Shown here: piece by piece, positions 34,283-44,245 of the stretch
How the letters are laid out: each line of letters opens with the position of its first letter
Position numbering within the stretch: the first letter of the stretch is position 1
Source: Nocardia pseudovaccinii NBRC 100343
GTDB taxonomy: Bacteria; Actinomycetota; Actinomycetes; Mycobacteriales; Mycobacteriaceae
Direction of reading: 5' to 3'
DNA: 59,274 nt
NCBI RefSeq assembly: GCF_001613225.1
Contig: NZ_BDBY01000169.1
Span: 1-59,274, forward strand
Notes under the pieces: model-generated
Databases searched by the model: none
What the model saw: the letters and a program-made list of their open reading frames with translations, nothing else
Told to the model about the DNA's origin: nothing
Translations under genes and position numbers: made by a program

Positions 34283-35478
34283 CTGCTCGAAGGGGAGTTC
34301 CTCCAGCCCGCGTCCCGGTCTACCGCCCCGACATGTATTCGCGCGAGGGCATTCTCGACCCTTATCCGCACTATGCGCGGTTGCGCGAGCTCGGGCCGGT
34401 GGTGTGGCTGGCCGAGCAACGCGCCTATGCGCTGCCGCGCTACGCCGAATGCAAGGCCGTCCTGCTCGACGATCGGACATTCGTCTCCGGAGCCGGTGTC
34501 GGGTTGAACCCGGTGGCCAACCAGCTCTCGAAGGGCACCACCCTCAACAGCGACGGCGAGGATCACAACCGCCGCCGCGCGATTCTGGCCCGCCGGTTGT
34601 CCCCACGGGCACTGCGAGCGATGCGCGAATCGATCGACCAGCAGGCGGCCGCGGCCGTCGAGCATGCGATCGCGCAGGGAGGTATCGATGGTGTCGAATT
34701 GGCGGCCGCGCTGCCGATGTCGGTCGTGCCGGATCTGATCGGGTGGCCCCAGCGCGGTCGAGAACACTTGCTGCGGTGGGCTGGAGCCACATTCGACGCG
34801 CTCGGGCCACTCAACCGGCAGTCCATGTGCACCGCACCGTCGGCGATCGGGATGATGCATTTCACGCGACGGCTCGCCCGCGAGCGGGACCTGCTGCCGG
34901 GCAGCGTCGGGGAGGACGTGCTGCAGGCCACCGACGACGGCAAGCTTTCCCGCGCCGAATGCCCCGCTCTGCTGATCGATTACCTGGCCCCTTCGTTGGA
35001 TACCACGATCAGCGCGATCGCCAGCGCCATGTACCTTTTCGCGCGCCACCCCGAACAGTGGCGGCTGCTGAAGGATGAGCCCACACGGATTCCGAATGCG
35101 GTGAACGAGGTCGTACGATTCGAATCACCGCTGCGTGCGTTCTCCCGCAAGACGATTCATGATGCCGACATCGCCGGAACCGGCATCCCCGCGGGCTCCC
35201 GCGTGGTCGTGATCTACTCCTCGGCCAATCGTGACCCGCTGGAATGGGACGACCCCGACACCTTCGACATCCGCCGCGACGCCACCCGCCAACTCGGCTT
35301 CGGTCACGGCATACACGGTTGCGCCGGTCAAGGTCTCGCGCGGCTGGAAACGCAGGCCATGCTCGCCGCACTCGTCGAGCAGGTCGACCGCATCGAGATC
35401 GCAGGTGCACCCGAATGGGCGATCAACAACATCATCCACCGCTTCGAACGCCTTCCGCTGCAACTCATTCCAGCCTGA
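34279..35478 (+). CDS. Cytochrome P450
   Basis: A 399-aa soluble haem monooxygenase. The haem loop FGHGIHGCAGQGLARLE carries the Cys ligand and ExxR is NEVVR. The I-helix motif reads PSLDTT instead of (A/G)Gx(D/E)TT, so the conserved Gly at the oxygen-binding kink is Ser and the preceding Ala is Pro. It hydroxylates an unknown small hydrophobic substrate with electrons from the ferredoxin encoded 14 bp downstream. No reductase is adjacent. It belongs to the DoxX/P450/ferredoxin operon under a palindromic operator. Confidence 0.93.
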   Translation: MTARRGVPPARVPVYRPDMYSREGILDPYPHYARLRELGPVVWLAEQRAYALPRYAECKAVLLDDRTFVSGAGVGLNPVANQLSKGTTLNSDGEDHNRRRAILARRLSPRALRAMRESIDQQAAAAVEHAIAQGGIDGVELAAALPMSVVPDLIGWPQRGREHLLRWAGATFDALGPLNRQSMCTAPSAIGMMHFTRRLARERDLLPGSVGEDVLQATDDGKLSRAECPALLIDYLAPSLDTTISAIASAMYLFARHPEQWRLLKDEPTRIPNAVNEVVRFESPLRAFSRKTIHDADIAGTGIPAGSRVVVIYSSANRDPLEWDDPDTFDIRRDATRQLGFGHGIHGCAGQGLARLETQAMLAALVEQVDRIEIAGAPEWAINNIIHRFERLPLQLIPA

Positions 35479-35492
35479 CAGAGGAATCCACC

Positions 35493-35690
35493 ATGAAGAT
35501 CTCCGTCGACTACCCCCGGTGCGAGGGACACGGCCTGTGCGCCGCACAGGCACCCGAGGTGTTCAGCCTCGATGACAACGCCGAGCTCATCTACCGTTTC
35601 GACGGCGCCGAGGTGCCCGGCGATCTAGTGACCGCTGCCCGCACGGCCGTGGACTCCTGCCCGGTCGCGGCGCTACGGGAGATCTCCTGA
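35493..35690 (+). CDS. [3Fe-4S]-type ferredoxin, P450 redox partner
   Basis: A 65-aa protein. The cluster motif is C10-x2-H13-x2-C16 with a distal C-P (DSCPVAAL). His replaces the second Cys, as in many actinobacterial CYP-associated 3Fe-4S ferredoxins. GAGGAAT ribosome site. It delivers electrons to the P450 just upstream. Confidence 0.92.
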   Translation: MKISVDYPRCEGHGLCAAQAPEVFSLDDNAELIYRFDGAEVPGDLVTAARTAVDSCPVAALREIS

Positions 35691-35898
35691 GCCAAGTCCG
35701 GCTCGTGCCGCTGTCGAAATGCATTACCGGGTTCGCGGCCAATGCGAGAGGCTTGACCAGACAACCGGAGGCAGATATCCCTCTCTGTGCACGCCAGCGC
35801 TTCGGACCGTGCTGTCGGCGTCGTGTTGCTCGGGGCAGTGGTGATCTGGCGGCACGCTGCCGCGATTCCCGCACGCTGCGCCGATGTTCGGCCGCCTG

Positions 35899-36486
35899 CT
35901 ACTGCTCGGCCTGGACCGCCACGTCGGCGTCGGTTTCCGTGCAGTCGGTTTGTCGGGTGTGCCGGATGCCGCGCCAGCCCAGTGGGAGTTGGACGCGGCC
36001 TGCCCGGATATCGCCGATGAGGTGCTCGTAGCCGTCGCGGACCTCGCTGAGATGGACCCACGCGGAGTGCCGAAGCTCCTCGCAGTCGGCGTGCAGCACC
36101 GTCCACCATGCCTCGGCATAGGTCTTCGCGACATGACTGATCACCTCACCGAAGGTGTGCGTGTGGCGGCGGGCGCACCGGCTGTGACGGACGTAGGACG
36201 CGGCCCAAGAGTTGATCTTGTCGATGACCTTCGCGATATCCGCATGCAGGGCCGTCTCGGTGACTTCGGGCGCATGCCGTTGCGGATTCAAAACCGCTGA
36301 AATCAGGGCAGCGTGCAGATCGCCGAGTTCTCTCGCCCACGCGATCATCGGGAACGGCTCGGTGAGGCGGCCCGCGATCGCGGCCAGCAGTTGATCTGGC
36401 GAAAGCACCGATGCCGCATCGATCGCACTATCCCCCGGTGCCGCTACGTCCGCGTCCATAGTGCTCACGGCGCTGCTGACCACCAT
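35899..36486 (-). CDS. DUF4254-family protein
   Basis: About 195 aa; a start at ATG 36457 is also possible. The pattern is typical of DUF4254: an N-terminal leader, then LSPDQLLAAIAGR, ARELGDLHAALI, DIAKVIDKINSWAA, HTFGEVISHVAKTYAEAW and LSEVRDGYEHLIGDIRAGRVQLP. It is an all-helical family common in Nocardia with no assigned function. It is monocistronic and convergent with the P450 operon, with about 210 bp between. Confidence 0.75.
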   Translation of the reverse strand: MVVSSAVSTMDADVAAPGDSAIDAASVLSPDQLLAAIAGRLTEPFPMIAWARELGDLHAALISAVLNPQRHAPEVTETALHADIAKVIDKINSWAASYVRHSRCARRHTHTFGEVISHVAKTYAEAWWTVLHADCEELRHSAWVHLSEVRDGYEHLIGDIRAGRVQLPLGWRGIRHTRQTDCTETDADVAVQAEQ

Positions 36487-36698
36487 CTGCGGCAGATGCT
36501 GACGTAGTGGTCGCGGCCTCGCGCGATGCGTGCGGCGCTATCGCGGAGGCTGGTCATGGGAACTGTTCGGAGGCTCGTCGTTCGATGACGGCCTCGGCGG
36601 GGTGGGCATGCTGGATCATAGGTTGTTGCTCGACTATTTCGAGATGAATGGCTGATGCGGCGAGTGCGGCGCTGCGTCTCGGCGCATAATGCTAATAC

Positions 36699-36716
36699 TG
36701 ACTGCGTACTCAGTCA
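36699..36716. promoter_or_regulatory. Palindromic TetR-type operator
   Basis: TGACTGCGTACTCAGTCA, symmetric at 16 of 18 positions with arms TGACTG/CAGTCA. It lies 66 bp upstream of the TetR start, next to a TAATGCTAATACT stretch that could supply the -10. Autoregulation is likely. Confidence 0.6.
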
Positions 36717-36782
36717 ACGACTGGTCGAGCAGTCGGCGGGTGCTAGAGTTTCCGGAAATTTGGCCGAGGAGGGGTGGGATCC

Positions 36783-37466
36783 GTGGGTGAGCGTGCGACA
36801 GGACCGGGTAAGTCGGGCGCGATTCTCGATATTTTCACGCGCCATGTCGCCGAGAAGGGCTACGACGGAACCAGCTTCAGTGGTGTCGCAAGCGAATTGG
36901 GCATCTCTCAGGGCCTGATCGTGCATCACTACGGCACGAAGGCGCGGTTGTTGGAAGCTCTGCATGTTTCCTACATGCGGCAGCGGATCGACGAGGCCGA
37001 GCGGATCGTGTCGAAGTTCGCCACGCCGACCGAGCAGCTTGCCGGGCTGTTGCACGCGGCCATGCTCTATCAGGTGCACGATCGGAATCGGACCGTCGCA
37101 TTCCAACGCGAGGTCGCGCGGTTCGCGCAGCAGGATGAAGCTTCTGAGGGGCGCAAGCTGCGCAGGGCTTACATCGGAATCCTGCATAACGTGGTCGATG
37201 CGGGCATTGCCTCGGGTGAGTTCCGTGCTGTCGATACCAGCATCCGGAGCCTGCTCATCTTCGGTTCCGCGCAGTGGGCGTGGACGTGGTTCGAGCCGGA
37301 AGGGCGCAGATCCGCCGCGCAGGTCGGTGCCGAACTGGTAGACCTCACTCTCGGATCTCTCCTGTTGAATCGCGGATCGCTGCCGCGCCTCTGCGACCCC
37401 GACGGCCCACTGGTCGCAGCGGTACTCGAAATCATCACCGCCACCCCGAAGGCCGCCTCGGAGTGA
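36783..37466 (+). CDS. TetR-family transcriptional regulator
   Basis: About 227 aa. The HTH is FTRHVAEKGYDGTSFSGVASELGISQGLIVHHYGTKARLLEAL. Of two GTG codons, the one at 36783 stands at proper distance from GAGGAGG; 36774 is too close. The C-terminal domain is helical with SAQWAWTWFEPEGR, typical of ligand-binding TetR proteins. No obvious target operon is adjacent except its own promoter palindrome; the hydrogenase operon ends convergently 44 bp away. Confidence 0.9.
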   Translation: MGERATGPGKSGAILDIFTRHVAEKGYDGTSFSGVASELGISQGLIVHHYGTKARLLEALHVSYMRQRIDEAERIVSKFATPTEQLAGLLHAAMLYQVHDRNRTVAFQREVARFAQQDEASEGRKLRRAYIGILHNVVDAGIASGEFRAVDTSIRSLLIFGSAQWAWTWFEPEGRRSAAQVGAELVDLTLGSLLLNRGSLPRLCDPDGPLVAAVLEIITATPKAASE

Positions 37467-37510
37467 TGACCGTCCTTCGGAAGCGTCCTCAGCCGAACTG
37501 ACCCGCTGTT

Positions 37511-38245
37511 CTACGGGCCGTCGATGGCCGCCAAACGTTGATTCGTCACGTGCAGTTGACGTTCTGTGCTTTTGGTGAGGTCGTCGACTTGCTCGGCGGT
37601 CAACCGCCCGCACGGTTGTCCCCAGTGCAGTGCGATTTCGTCCCCGGGCGCCGCGTCAGGGAGTGCGGCGTAGCCGTCGGTCCACACCGGGATGGTTCCC
37701 CGTGTCGTCGCCGACAGTGATAGGCGTGCGCCGTCCCAGCGCAACCGGCTGATCCCGACCGTGAGGTCGTCGCGGTGGCGATCCAGTACCGTCGCGGCGG
37801 TGATGCGGCAGTTGTCGAGGATTTCCAGGGGTTGGTCGCCGCCCGCGACGGGCAGCAGCCTGGTCCACGGGTAGACACCGAAGACGTGGAAGCTGTGGTT
37901 CGCGGCCGCCTCCGGAGCGAGATCGGGCCCCAGATGGGACCAGTACACACCCGCGATCGGAGCGATGAGGCGCAGCAGCTCGGCAAGGAATTCGGGACCG
38001 TCGAGTTCGTCGCCGATGCCCCCACCCAGCCAGTAGGACGCCACCAGCCGCTCGTCGAGCGGGTCGGTGACGCCGGTCAGGCGCGACATCGCCCGCAGGT
38101 ACGGCCATGCGCCGGAGAAGCCGCGCGCCAGCACCCGCACGCGTTCGCCATCGCGGTCACGTAGCGCCGCGGTGTGCTCTGGCCCGCAGTATCCGAGGTG
38201 GTTGGGCGCGTACGCGTAGCGTGCGAACATCTCCACACCGTCCAT
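37511..38245 (-). CDS. DUF6390-family protein of the hydrogenase cluster
   Basis: A 244-aa soluble protein beginning MDGVEMFARYAYAPNHLGYCGPEH, a pattern of DUF6390 proteins found beside actinobacterial [NiFe]-hydrogenase genes. The start overlaps the Ni-transporter stop by one base (TGATG). It is the last gene of the 15-kb leftward operon. The longer frame upstream is the shadow of the transporter. The role is unknown; membership in the operon suggests a maturation or assembly function. Confidence 0.78.
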   Translation of the reverse strand: MDGVEMFARYAYAPNHLGYCGPEHTAALRDRDGERVRVLARGFSGAWPYLRAMSRLTGVTDPLDERLVASYWLGGGIGDELDGPEFLAELLRLIAPIAGVYWSHLGPDLAPEAAANHSFHVFGVYPWTRLLPVAGGDQPLEILDNCRITAATVLDRHRDDLTVGISRLRWDGARLSLSATTRGTIPVWTDGYAALPDAAPGDEIALHWGQPCGRLTAEQVDDLTKSTERQLHVTNQRLAAIDGP

Positions 38246-39357
38246 CAGGTCGGTTCCTCCGATAGCGTTGCGCTCCAGCGGCTTTCGATGTCGCCGTAAT
38301 GCCAGATCGCGAGTGCGCCTGCCCAGGTGAAGGCGAAGAGACCGACGATGATGAAGCCCATCGTGGCCAGGTCGAGGCCCCCGATCCAGGCGAGCACCCC
38401 GCCGGTCACCTCGAGTTTCTCGGTGAGGATGGAGATGAGCTCCTGGACACCGATCAGCAGGGCCACCGCGACCGAGAGCCCGGTGACCACCATGTTGTAG
38501 TAGATCTTGCGGATCGGTCCGGCGAAGGCCCACCCGTAGGCGTAGTTCATGAACGAACCGTCCAGCGCGTCGAACAGCGACATGCCCGCCGAGAACAGCA
38601 CGGGCAGAACGAGAATCGCGTACCAGGGCAGCCCGGTGGCGGCCGCGCCGCCTGCGATCACCAGCAGACCCACTTCGGTGACGGTGTCGAAACCGAGGCC
38701 GAACAACAGCCCCACCGGATACATCTGCCACGGCTTGCGCACCGTGCGCATGACCGGCGCCAAGATCCGGTTGAGCACGCCGCGCGAGTCCAGTGCGCGC
38801 TCGAGTTGCGCTTCACTGTAGCCGCCGCGCCGCATGGCGCGTAAGACCTGCCAGATCCCGATCAGCGCGGCCAGGTTCAGCAGTCCGATGAGGATCAGGA
38901 AGGTGCCCGAGACCGATGTGCCGAAAATCCCGGTCCACCGCTGCAACCGCGAGTCCTCGTCTTCCAGGTTTCGCGCCAGCGCCGTAATCCCCGAGGCCAG
39001 CAGCCCGACGAGCACGAAGACGATGGTGGAGTGCCCCAAGGAGAACCAGAAGCCGACCGTGATCGGTTTCTGCTTGTCCGCCACCAGTTTTCGGGTGGTG
39101 TTGTCGATCGCCGCGATATGGTCGGCGTCGAATGCGTGTCGCATGCCCAGCGTATAGGCGGTGACACCGAGCCCGACGCCGAATATCGCGCCGTCCACCA
39201 GGTACTCGTCGGGCACGACCAGCAACAGCAGCGTTCCCCATCCCACGATGTGCAGGATGACGATTGTCGCTGCCATGCCGAGGATGCCGCGACGCTGCCC
39301 GCGGTCGAATCCGGCCCAGGCATCTCGCAGCCTCGTGGTGATCGTCGCCATCGCCAC
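38245..39357 (-). CDS. Nickel/cobalt permease, NicT/HoxN family
   Basis: A 370-aa, eight-helix permease. The metal-binding signature RHAFDADHIAAIDN is in TM2, and GFWFSLGHSTIVF and LGFDTVTEVGLL are the further NiCoT motifs. It supplies Ni2+ for the hydrogenase encoded in the same operon; cobalt uptake for the Co-type hydratase elsewhere in the window is a speculative second use. GTG 39357 or the ATG two codons later can serve as start. It follows hypE by 42 bp. Confidence 0.93.
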   Translation of the reverse strand: MAMATITTRLRDAWAGFDRGQRRGILGMAATIVILHIVGWGTLLLLVVPDEYLVDGAIFGVGLGVTAYTLGMRHAFDADHIAAIDNTTRKLVADKQKPITVGFWFSLGHSTIVFVLVGLLASGITALARNLEDEDSRLQRWTGIFGTSVSGTFLILIGLLNLAALIGIWQVLRAMRRGGYSEAQLERALDSRGVLNRILAPVMRTVRKPWQMYPVGLLFGLGFDTVTEVGLLVIAGGAAATGLPWYAILVLPVLFSAGMSLFDALDGSFMNYAYGWAFAGPIRKIYYNMVVTGLSVAVALLIGVQELISILTEKLEVTGGVLAWIGGLDLATMGFIIVGLFAFTWAGALAIWHYGDIESRWSATLSEEPT

Positions 39358-39399
39358 GGTCCCATCTTTCCCACTCGTCCGGCGGAGCCACCGCCGTGT

Positions 39400-40488
39400 T
39401 CAACAGATTCGCGGTAGCTGTTCTCCTGCGGGCAGGTCGACGACACGGGTGCCGCCGAGGGCGGTGCGGGCCACCACCATCCCCGGATGCTCGGCAACGC
39501 AGTGACCCACGATTGCCGCGTGAGCGCCGAGGGGATGCGCGTGCATGGCATCGAGGACCCGGTCGGCGTCGGCGGGTGGTACGAATGCGACGAGTTTGCC
39601 TTCGTTGGCGACATACAGCGGGTCGAGACCGAGCAACCCGCAAGCGTCGCGCACCCCGACAGGCACCGGTATCGTCCGTTCGTCGAGTTCGACGCCGACG
39701 CCCGCCGCCCGGGCGATCTCGTTGAGGGAGGCGCCCATGCCACCGCGTGTGGGATCGCGCAGCACGTGCACATCGGCGCCGGTGGCGAGCATGGCCGCGA
39801 CCAATCCGTGCAGTGGCGCGGTATCGCTGCACAGTGTCGTGCCGAACTCGAGTCCTTCCCGGCAGCTCAGCACCGCGATACCGTGCAGTCCGATCTCACC
39901 GCTGACCAGCACCATATCGCCGGGCCTTGCCCGCTTGGGCCGGATGTCCACGCCTTCGGGCACCAGTCCGATGCCCGCGGTGTTGATGAAGATGCCATCG
40001 CCGTGCCCGGCGTCGACGACCTTGGTGTCGCCGGTGACCAGCCGGACCTCGGCCGCGAGCGCGGCGGTGCCGACGGCTTCGGCGATGCGGGCGATCTCGG
40101 CCAGCGCGGTGCCCTCTTCGAGGATGAACGCGGTCGAGAGCACCATCGGCTTGGCGCCGGACATCGCCAGATCGTTCACGGTGCCGTTCACGGCGAGGTC
40201 ACCGATCGAGCCGCCCGGGAACACCAGCGGCTTGACCACGAACGAGTCGGTGGAGAACGCCAGCCGCGCATCGCCGAGGGGGAGCACCGCCGAATCGCCG
40301 AGCTCGGTGTCGGCGGCCGCGCCGAATGCGGGCAGAAACAGGTGCTCGATCAGCTCGCCCGACATCGCACCGCCGCCACCGTGTCCCATCACGATATTGG
40401 GCGCGTCGCGCAGCGGCATGGGGCAGACCCAACCATCGATGTCGAGCGGGGGAGATGCGGCTGCCCGACTGCCGTTGGTGTCAGGCAT
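39400..40488 (-). CDS. hypE: HypE, carbamoyl phosphate-derived cyanide-forming maturation protein
   Basis: A 362-aa PurM-like ATPase. [24 protein letters not shown] is the N-terminal signature and DPTRGGM the ATP/AIR-synthase-type motif. The mobile C-terminal end is PRIC, whose Cys receives carbamoyl from HypF and is dehydrated to thiocyanate for the CN ligands. ATG 40488 overlaps the hypD stop. Length and both ends match functional HypE. Confidence 0.96.
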   Translation of the reverse strand: MPDTNGSRAAASPPLDIDGWVCPMPLRDAPNIVMGHGGGGAMSGELIEHLFLPAFGAAADTELGDSAVLPLGDARLAFSTDSFVVKPLVFPGGSIGDLAVNGTVNDLAMSGAKPMVLSTAFILEEGTALAEIARIAEAVGTAALAAEVRLVTGDTKVVDAGHGDGIFINTAGIGLVPEGVDIRPKRARPGDMVLVSGEIGLHGIAVLSCREGLEFGTTLCSDTAPLHGLVAAMLATGADVHVLRDPTRGGMGASLNEIARAAGVGVELDERTIPVPVGVRDACGLLGLDPLYVANEGKLVAFVPPADADRVLDAMHAHPLGAHAAIVGHCVAEHPGMVVARTALGGTRVVDLPAGEQLPRIC

Positions 40489-41593
40489 GGGCGACCTCCG
40501 CGGGAAGATCGAGACGCCGGTACAGGTAGTACGCGGCACAGGCGCCTTCGGAGGAGACCATTGTCGCGCCCAACGGGTTTCGCGGGGTGCATTCCTTGCC
40601 GAATGCGGCGCATTCGTGAGGTTTGATCAAGCCTTGGAGCACTTCACCGGACCGGCACACCGAAGACTCGGCGGTGTGCAGATCGCCGACAGAGAAACGC
40701 TGTTCGGCGTCGTAGTCGCGGTAGCGCGACGACAGCCGCCAGCCGCTGAGGGGGATCACGCCGATGCCGCGCCACGCCCGGTCGGTGACCTCGAAGACGT
40801 CCTCGAGCATCGCCTTGGCCGCGGGATTCCCGGCCGCGGCTACCGCGCGGGGATAGGCGTTCTCGACCTCGTGCCGTCCTTCCTCGAGCTGGAGCACGGT
40901 GCGGCGGATGCCTTCGAGGATGTCCAGCGGTTCGAATCCGGTGACCACCATCGGAACCTTGTATTTCTCGGCCAGCGGCGGATATTCGCCGGTGCCCATT
41001 ACCGTGCAGACGTGCCCGGCGGCGAGGAATCCCTGCACCCGGCAGCTGGGCGACTCCATGATCGCCGCGATGGCGGGCGGGACGAGCACGTGCGAGACCA
41101 GCAGCGAGAAATTCTCGATGCCGAGCCGCTGGGCCTGGTACACCGTCATCGCGTTGGCGGGCGCGGTGGTCTCGAATCCGATGCCGAAGAACACCACCTG
41201 CCGATCCGGGTTGTTCTTGGCCAGTTCCAGCGCGTCCAGCGGCGAGTAGACCACCCGCACGTCGCCGCCTTCGCTCTTGACCCGGAACAGATCCTTGTGA
41301 CTGCCGGGTACCCGCAGCATGTCGCCGAAGGAGCAGAAGATCACCCCCGGCCGTGCGGCGATCTCCAGTGCCTTGTCGATCACCTCGAGCGGGGTGACGC
41401 ACACCGGACAACCGGGCCCGTGGATCATCTCGATCTGATCCGGCAACAGCTGGTCGATCCCGTGGCGGATGATCGAATGTGTCTGTCCGCCACACACTTC
41501 CATGATCGACCAGCGCTTGCTGGTGGTGGCGCGGATACGGTCGAGCAGGTGCCGCGCCAGCTCGGGATTGCTGAATTCGTCCAGGTATTTCAT
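40481..41593 (-). CDS. hypD: HypD, Fe(CN)2CO assembly scaffold
   Basis: A 370-aa Fe-S protein. [15 protein letters not shown] and [11 protein letters not shown] hold the conserved Cys for iron-ligand assembly with Hyp[12 protein letters not shown] and [13 protein letters not shown] are also canonical. C-terminal Cys ([25 protein letters not shown]) bind the [4Fe-4S] cluster. Start and stop overlap hypC and hypE by a few bases. Confidence 0.96.
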   Translation of the reverse strand: MKYLDEFSNPELARHLLDRIRATTSKRWSIMEVCGGQTHSIIRHGIDQLLPDQIEMIHGPGCPVCVTPLEVIDKALEIAARPGVIFCSFGDMLRVPGSHKDLFRVKSEGGDVRVVYSPLDALELAKNNPDRQVVFFGIGFETTAPANAMTVYQAQRLGIENFSLLVSHVLVPPAIAAIMESPSCRVQGFLAAGHVCTVMGTGEYPPLAEKYKVPMVVTGFEPLDILEGIRRTVLQLEEGRHEVENAYPRAVAAAGNPAAKAMLEDVFEVTDRAWRGIGVIPLSGWRLSSRYRDYDAEQRFSVGDLHTAESSVCRSGEVLQGLIKPHECAAFGKECTPRNPLGATMVSSEGACAAYYLYRRLDLPAEVAHA

Positions 41594-41955
41594 GACTTCG
41601 CCTCCTGGTCGTCGACGGTTGCGCCCGGCGCGGTCGCGTCGGAATTGTTCGCCCCGGGTGGTGGGGCTTCGGGGTTGTCGACACCGGCCTGCTTCGCCGC
41701 GAGCGCGAAACCGTCGCCGAACTCCTCCTTCAGTACGCCGAGATGTTCGAACTCGGCCAGCGTCCGCAATGCGGATGCTTCATCCAGGCGTTGGATCGCG
41801 AACCCGACGTGCACCACGACGTAATCGCCGACCGCCACGTCCGGGATGTATTGCAGGCACACGTCTTTGTGCACGCCGCCGAAGTCGACCTCCGACATCA
41901 GCGTGCCGTCGCGTTCGTTGACGCTGAGCACCTTTCCGGGAACCGCAAGACACAT
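41590..41955 (-). CDS. hypC: HypC, hydrogenase maturation chaperone with long tail
   Basis: A 121-aa protein beginning [12 protein letters not shown]; the Cys2 after Met removal carries the Fe(CN)2CO unit to the large subunit. An OB-fold core (about residues 1-80) with [20 protein letters not shown] is standard. A roughly 40-residue Ala/Pro/Gly/Asp-rich tail makes it longer than usual (about 75-90 aa). It overlaps hypD by ATGA. Confidence 0.94.
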   Translation of the reverse strand: MCLAVPGKVLSVNERDGTLMSEVDFGGVHKDVCLQYIPDVAVGDYVVVHVGFAIQRLDEASALRTLAEFEHLGVLKEEFGDGFALAAKQAGVDNPEAPPPGANNSDATAPGATVDDQEAKS

Positions 41956-41971
41956 CGCTCGTCTCCTTCAC

Positions 41972-44245
41972 TCACACCGCACCGGCTACCAGGAGCTGAC
42001 CGAACGCGATCCCGCCGTCGTTCGGTGGCAGTCTGCGATGACTGATGACACGGAATCCGTCTTGCCGCAGCAGACGGGTACAGCTCGACAACAGCAGCGC
42101 GTTCTGGAACACACCGCCCGACAGCGCGATCACCGACGCGGGCGCGGCGAATCGCCGTGCGGTGTCGTGCACGAGGTCGGCGACGGCGGCGTGGAATCGG
42201 GCGCCGATGACCGCGGGCGGTACGCCGCCTGCGGCGTCGGCGACGACCTCGGCGAGTACCGGGGCAGGATCGATCCGGGCGGGATCGCCGTTGTGCCAAG
42301 TGAATCGGTACCGGCCCGCCGCCGCGCCTGCCCCGCGGGCCAAACCCTCGAGTTCGATCGCGGCCTGCGCCTCATAGTCGACGATGTGCCGCACCCCGGC
42401 CAGGGAGGCGACCGCGTCGAACAGCCTGCCCATGCTCGAGGTCGGCGCGCAGCCGAGCCCGGTGTCGAATTGGTGTGCGAGCACGGCCCGCTCGGCTTCG
42501 GGGCAGGCGTCGACCGAGGCGATGCCGGGGAACCACTCGATGCCCGCGGTGCGCAGATGCGACAGGGCCATCCGATAGGGCTTGCGGACGCTGAGGTCGC
42601 CGCCCGCCAAGGGCACGTAGGACAGGTGCGCTATGCGGCGGTAGCCCTTGTATCCCGCGACGAGCACCTCACCGCCCCAGACCGCGCCATCGGGTCCGTA
42701 CCCGGTGCCGTCGAAGGCGATGCCGAGGACCGTCTCATTCGCATCGATACCGTGCTCGCCCATCACCGCGGCCAGATGCGCGTGATGGTGTTGCACCGTG
42801 TGCACCGGTCGGTCGGCCGCGTTCGCCCGGGCCCACGCGGTCGAACGGTAGCCGGGGTGTGCATCGGCGGCGAGCTGGGTCGGGTGCACGCAAGTGAGTT
42901 CCTCCAGGTGGGATCGCGCCGTGTCGAATGCCTGCAAGGTGGCCAGATCGTCCATGTCGCCGATGTGCTGACTGAGCCAGGCGTACCGTCCGTCGGCGAC
43001 GGCGCAGGTGTTCTTCAGGTCGGCGCCGACCGCCAGGGTCGGCGGCACCGGGATGGGCAGCGCCAGCGGGAGCGGCGCGTAGCCGCGGGAGCGGCGCACC
43101 GGCAGCTCGGCGCCGTCCACGACACGCACCACCGAGTCGTCGCACGGGACGAGAATGCGCCGGTTGTGGCCGAGCCAGGCGTCGGCGAGCCCGGCCAGAC
43201 GGGTGCGGGCGTCGGCGTCGTCGTAGCAGATCGGTTCGCCGCCGAGATTGCCGGAGGTCATGACCAGCACGTCGGGGCCGGGTGGGTCGCCGGGCAGGCC
43301 GAACAACAGCAGATGTAGTGGGGTGTAGGCGAGCATGACGCCGAGGTCGGGATTGCCCGGCGCGACCGCGTCGGCGACGGGCCGTTGGCCACGCGGCAGC
43401 AGGACGATAGGCCGCTGCGGACCGCTCAGCAGGGCCGCACCGGTGGGATCGATGCTCACGACGCGCGCCGCGGCGTCCAGGTCGGCGACCATGACGGCGA
43501 ACGGCTTGTTGCCGCGCCGCTTGCGGCGACGCAATTCGGCCACGGCCGTGTCGTTGTCGGCATCGCAGGCGAGGTGGTAGCCGCCGATGCCTTTGACCGC
43601 GAGAATGCCTCCGGCGCAAAGTAATTCGCGCGCCGCGGCGAGTGGTCGGGACGGATCGCCGGGTCCGGCGTAGGACAGGGTGGGCCCGCAGTCCGGGCAG
43701 GCGATGGGCTGGGCGTGAAACCTGCGATCGGCGGGGTCGGCGTATTCGCGGGCGCAGCGCGGGCACATGGCGAAATCGGCCATGGACGTGCGCTCGCGGT
43801 CGTAGGGCAGTCCGGCGATGATGGTGAATCGCGGGCCGCAGTTGGTGCAGTTGACGAAGGGGTGGCGGTAGCGGCGATCGGCGGGGTCGCGCAGTTCCCG
43901 CGCGCAGTCCGTACAGATCGCCACATCGGGTGAGGCCAGGGTGCGTCCGGCGCCGCCGCGCCGGGTGTCCCCGATCCGGAATCCGGTACCGCCGCGGATA
44001 TCGACCGCGGTCTGCTCGACCGAGGCGACGGCGGCCAGCGGCGGTGGAGAGTCGTGCACCCGGCGAATGAACTCCCGCACCGACGCCTCGGCGCCCTCGA
44101 TCTCGATGACGACGCCGTCCGTGTCATTGGCGACACTGCCGGTCAGCGCGAGCTCGACGGCCGTGGTGTAGACGAATGGCCGGAACCCGACGCCCTGCAC
44201 TACGCCGCGCACGAGCAGGCGGCGGCGAACGCGGTCGGCTGTCAC
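41972..44245 (-). CDS. hypF: HypF, carbamoyltransferase for hydrogenase CN ligands
   Basis: A 757-aa multidomain enzyme. It has an N-terminal acylphosphatase domain (RGVVQGVGFRPFVY), two zinc fingers (CTDC...CTNC and CPRC...CPDC), a YrdC-like domain (RRRKRRGNKPFAVMV; SGPQRPIVLL), and a C-terminal Kae1-like domain (VQHHHAHLAAVMGEHG, IAFDGTGYGPDGAVWGGE). It converts carbamoyl phosphate to a carbamoyl group on HypE Cys. The GTG start lies in a GTGA overlap with the second hypC. Confidence 0.96.
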   Translation of the reverse strand: MTADRVRRRLLVRGVVQGVGFRPFVYTTAVELALTGSVANDTDGVVIEIEGAEASVREFIRRVHDSPPPLAAVASVEQTAVDIRGGTGFRIGDTRRGGAGRTLASPDVAICTDCARELRDPADRRYRHPFVNCTNCGPRFTIIAGLPYDRERTSMADFAMCPRCAREYADPADRRFHAQPIACPDCGPTLSYAGPGDPSRPLAAARELLCAGGILAVKGIGGYHLACDADNDTAVAELRRRKRRGNKPFAVMVADLDAAARVVSIDPTGAALLSGPQRPIVLLPRGQRPVADAVAPGNPDLGVMLAYTPLHLLLFGLPGDPPGPDVLVMTSGNLGGEPICYDDADARTRLAGLADAWLGHNRRILVPCDDSVVRVVDGAELPVRRSRGYAPLPLALPIPVPPTLAVGADLKNTCAVADGRYAWLSQHIGDMDDLATLQAFDTARSHLEELTCVHPTQLAADAHPGYRSTAWARANAADRPVHTVQHHHAHLAAVMGEHGIDANETVLGIAFDGTGYGPDGAVWGGEVLVAGYKGYRRIAHLSYVPLAGGDLSVRKPYRMALSHLRTAGIEWFPGIASVDACPEAERAVLAHQFDTGLGCAPTSSMGRLFDAVASLAGVRHIVDYEAQAAIELEGLARGAGAAAGRYRFTWHNGDPARIDPAPVLAEVVADAAGGVPPAVIGARFHAAVADLVHDTARRFAAPASVIALSGGVFQNALLLSSCTRLLRQDGFRVISHRRLPPNDGGIAFGQLLVAGAV

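Noticed and set aside
39487..41824. Long plus-strand frames across hypE and hypD
   Set aside because: They are shadows of two unmistakable hyp genes on the minus strand.
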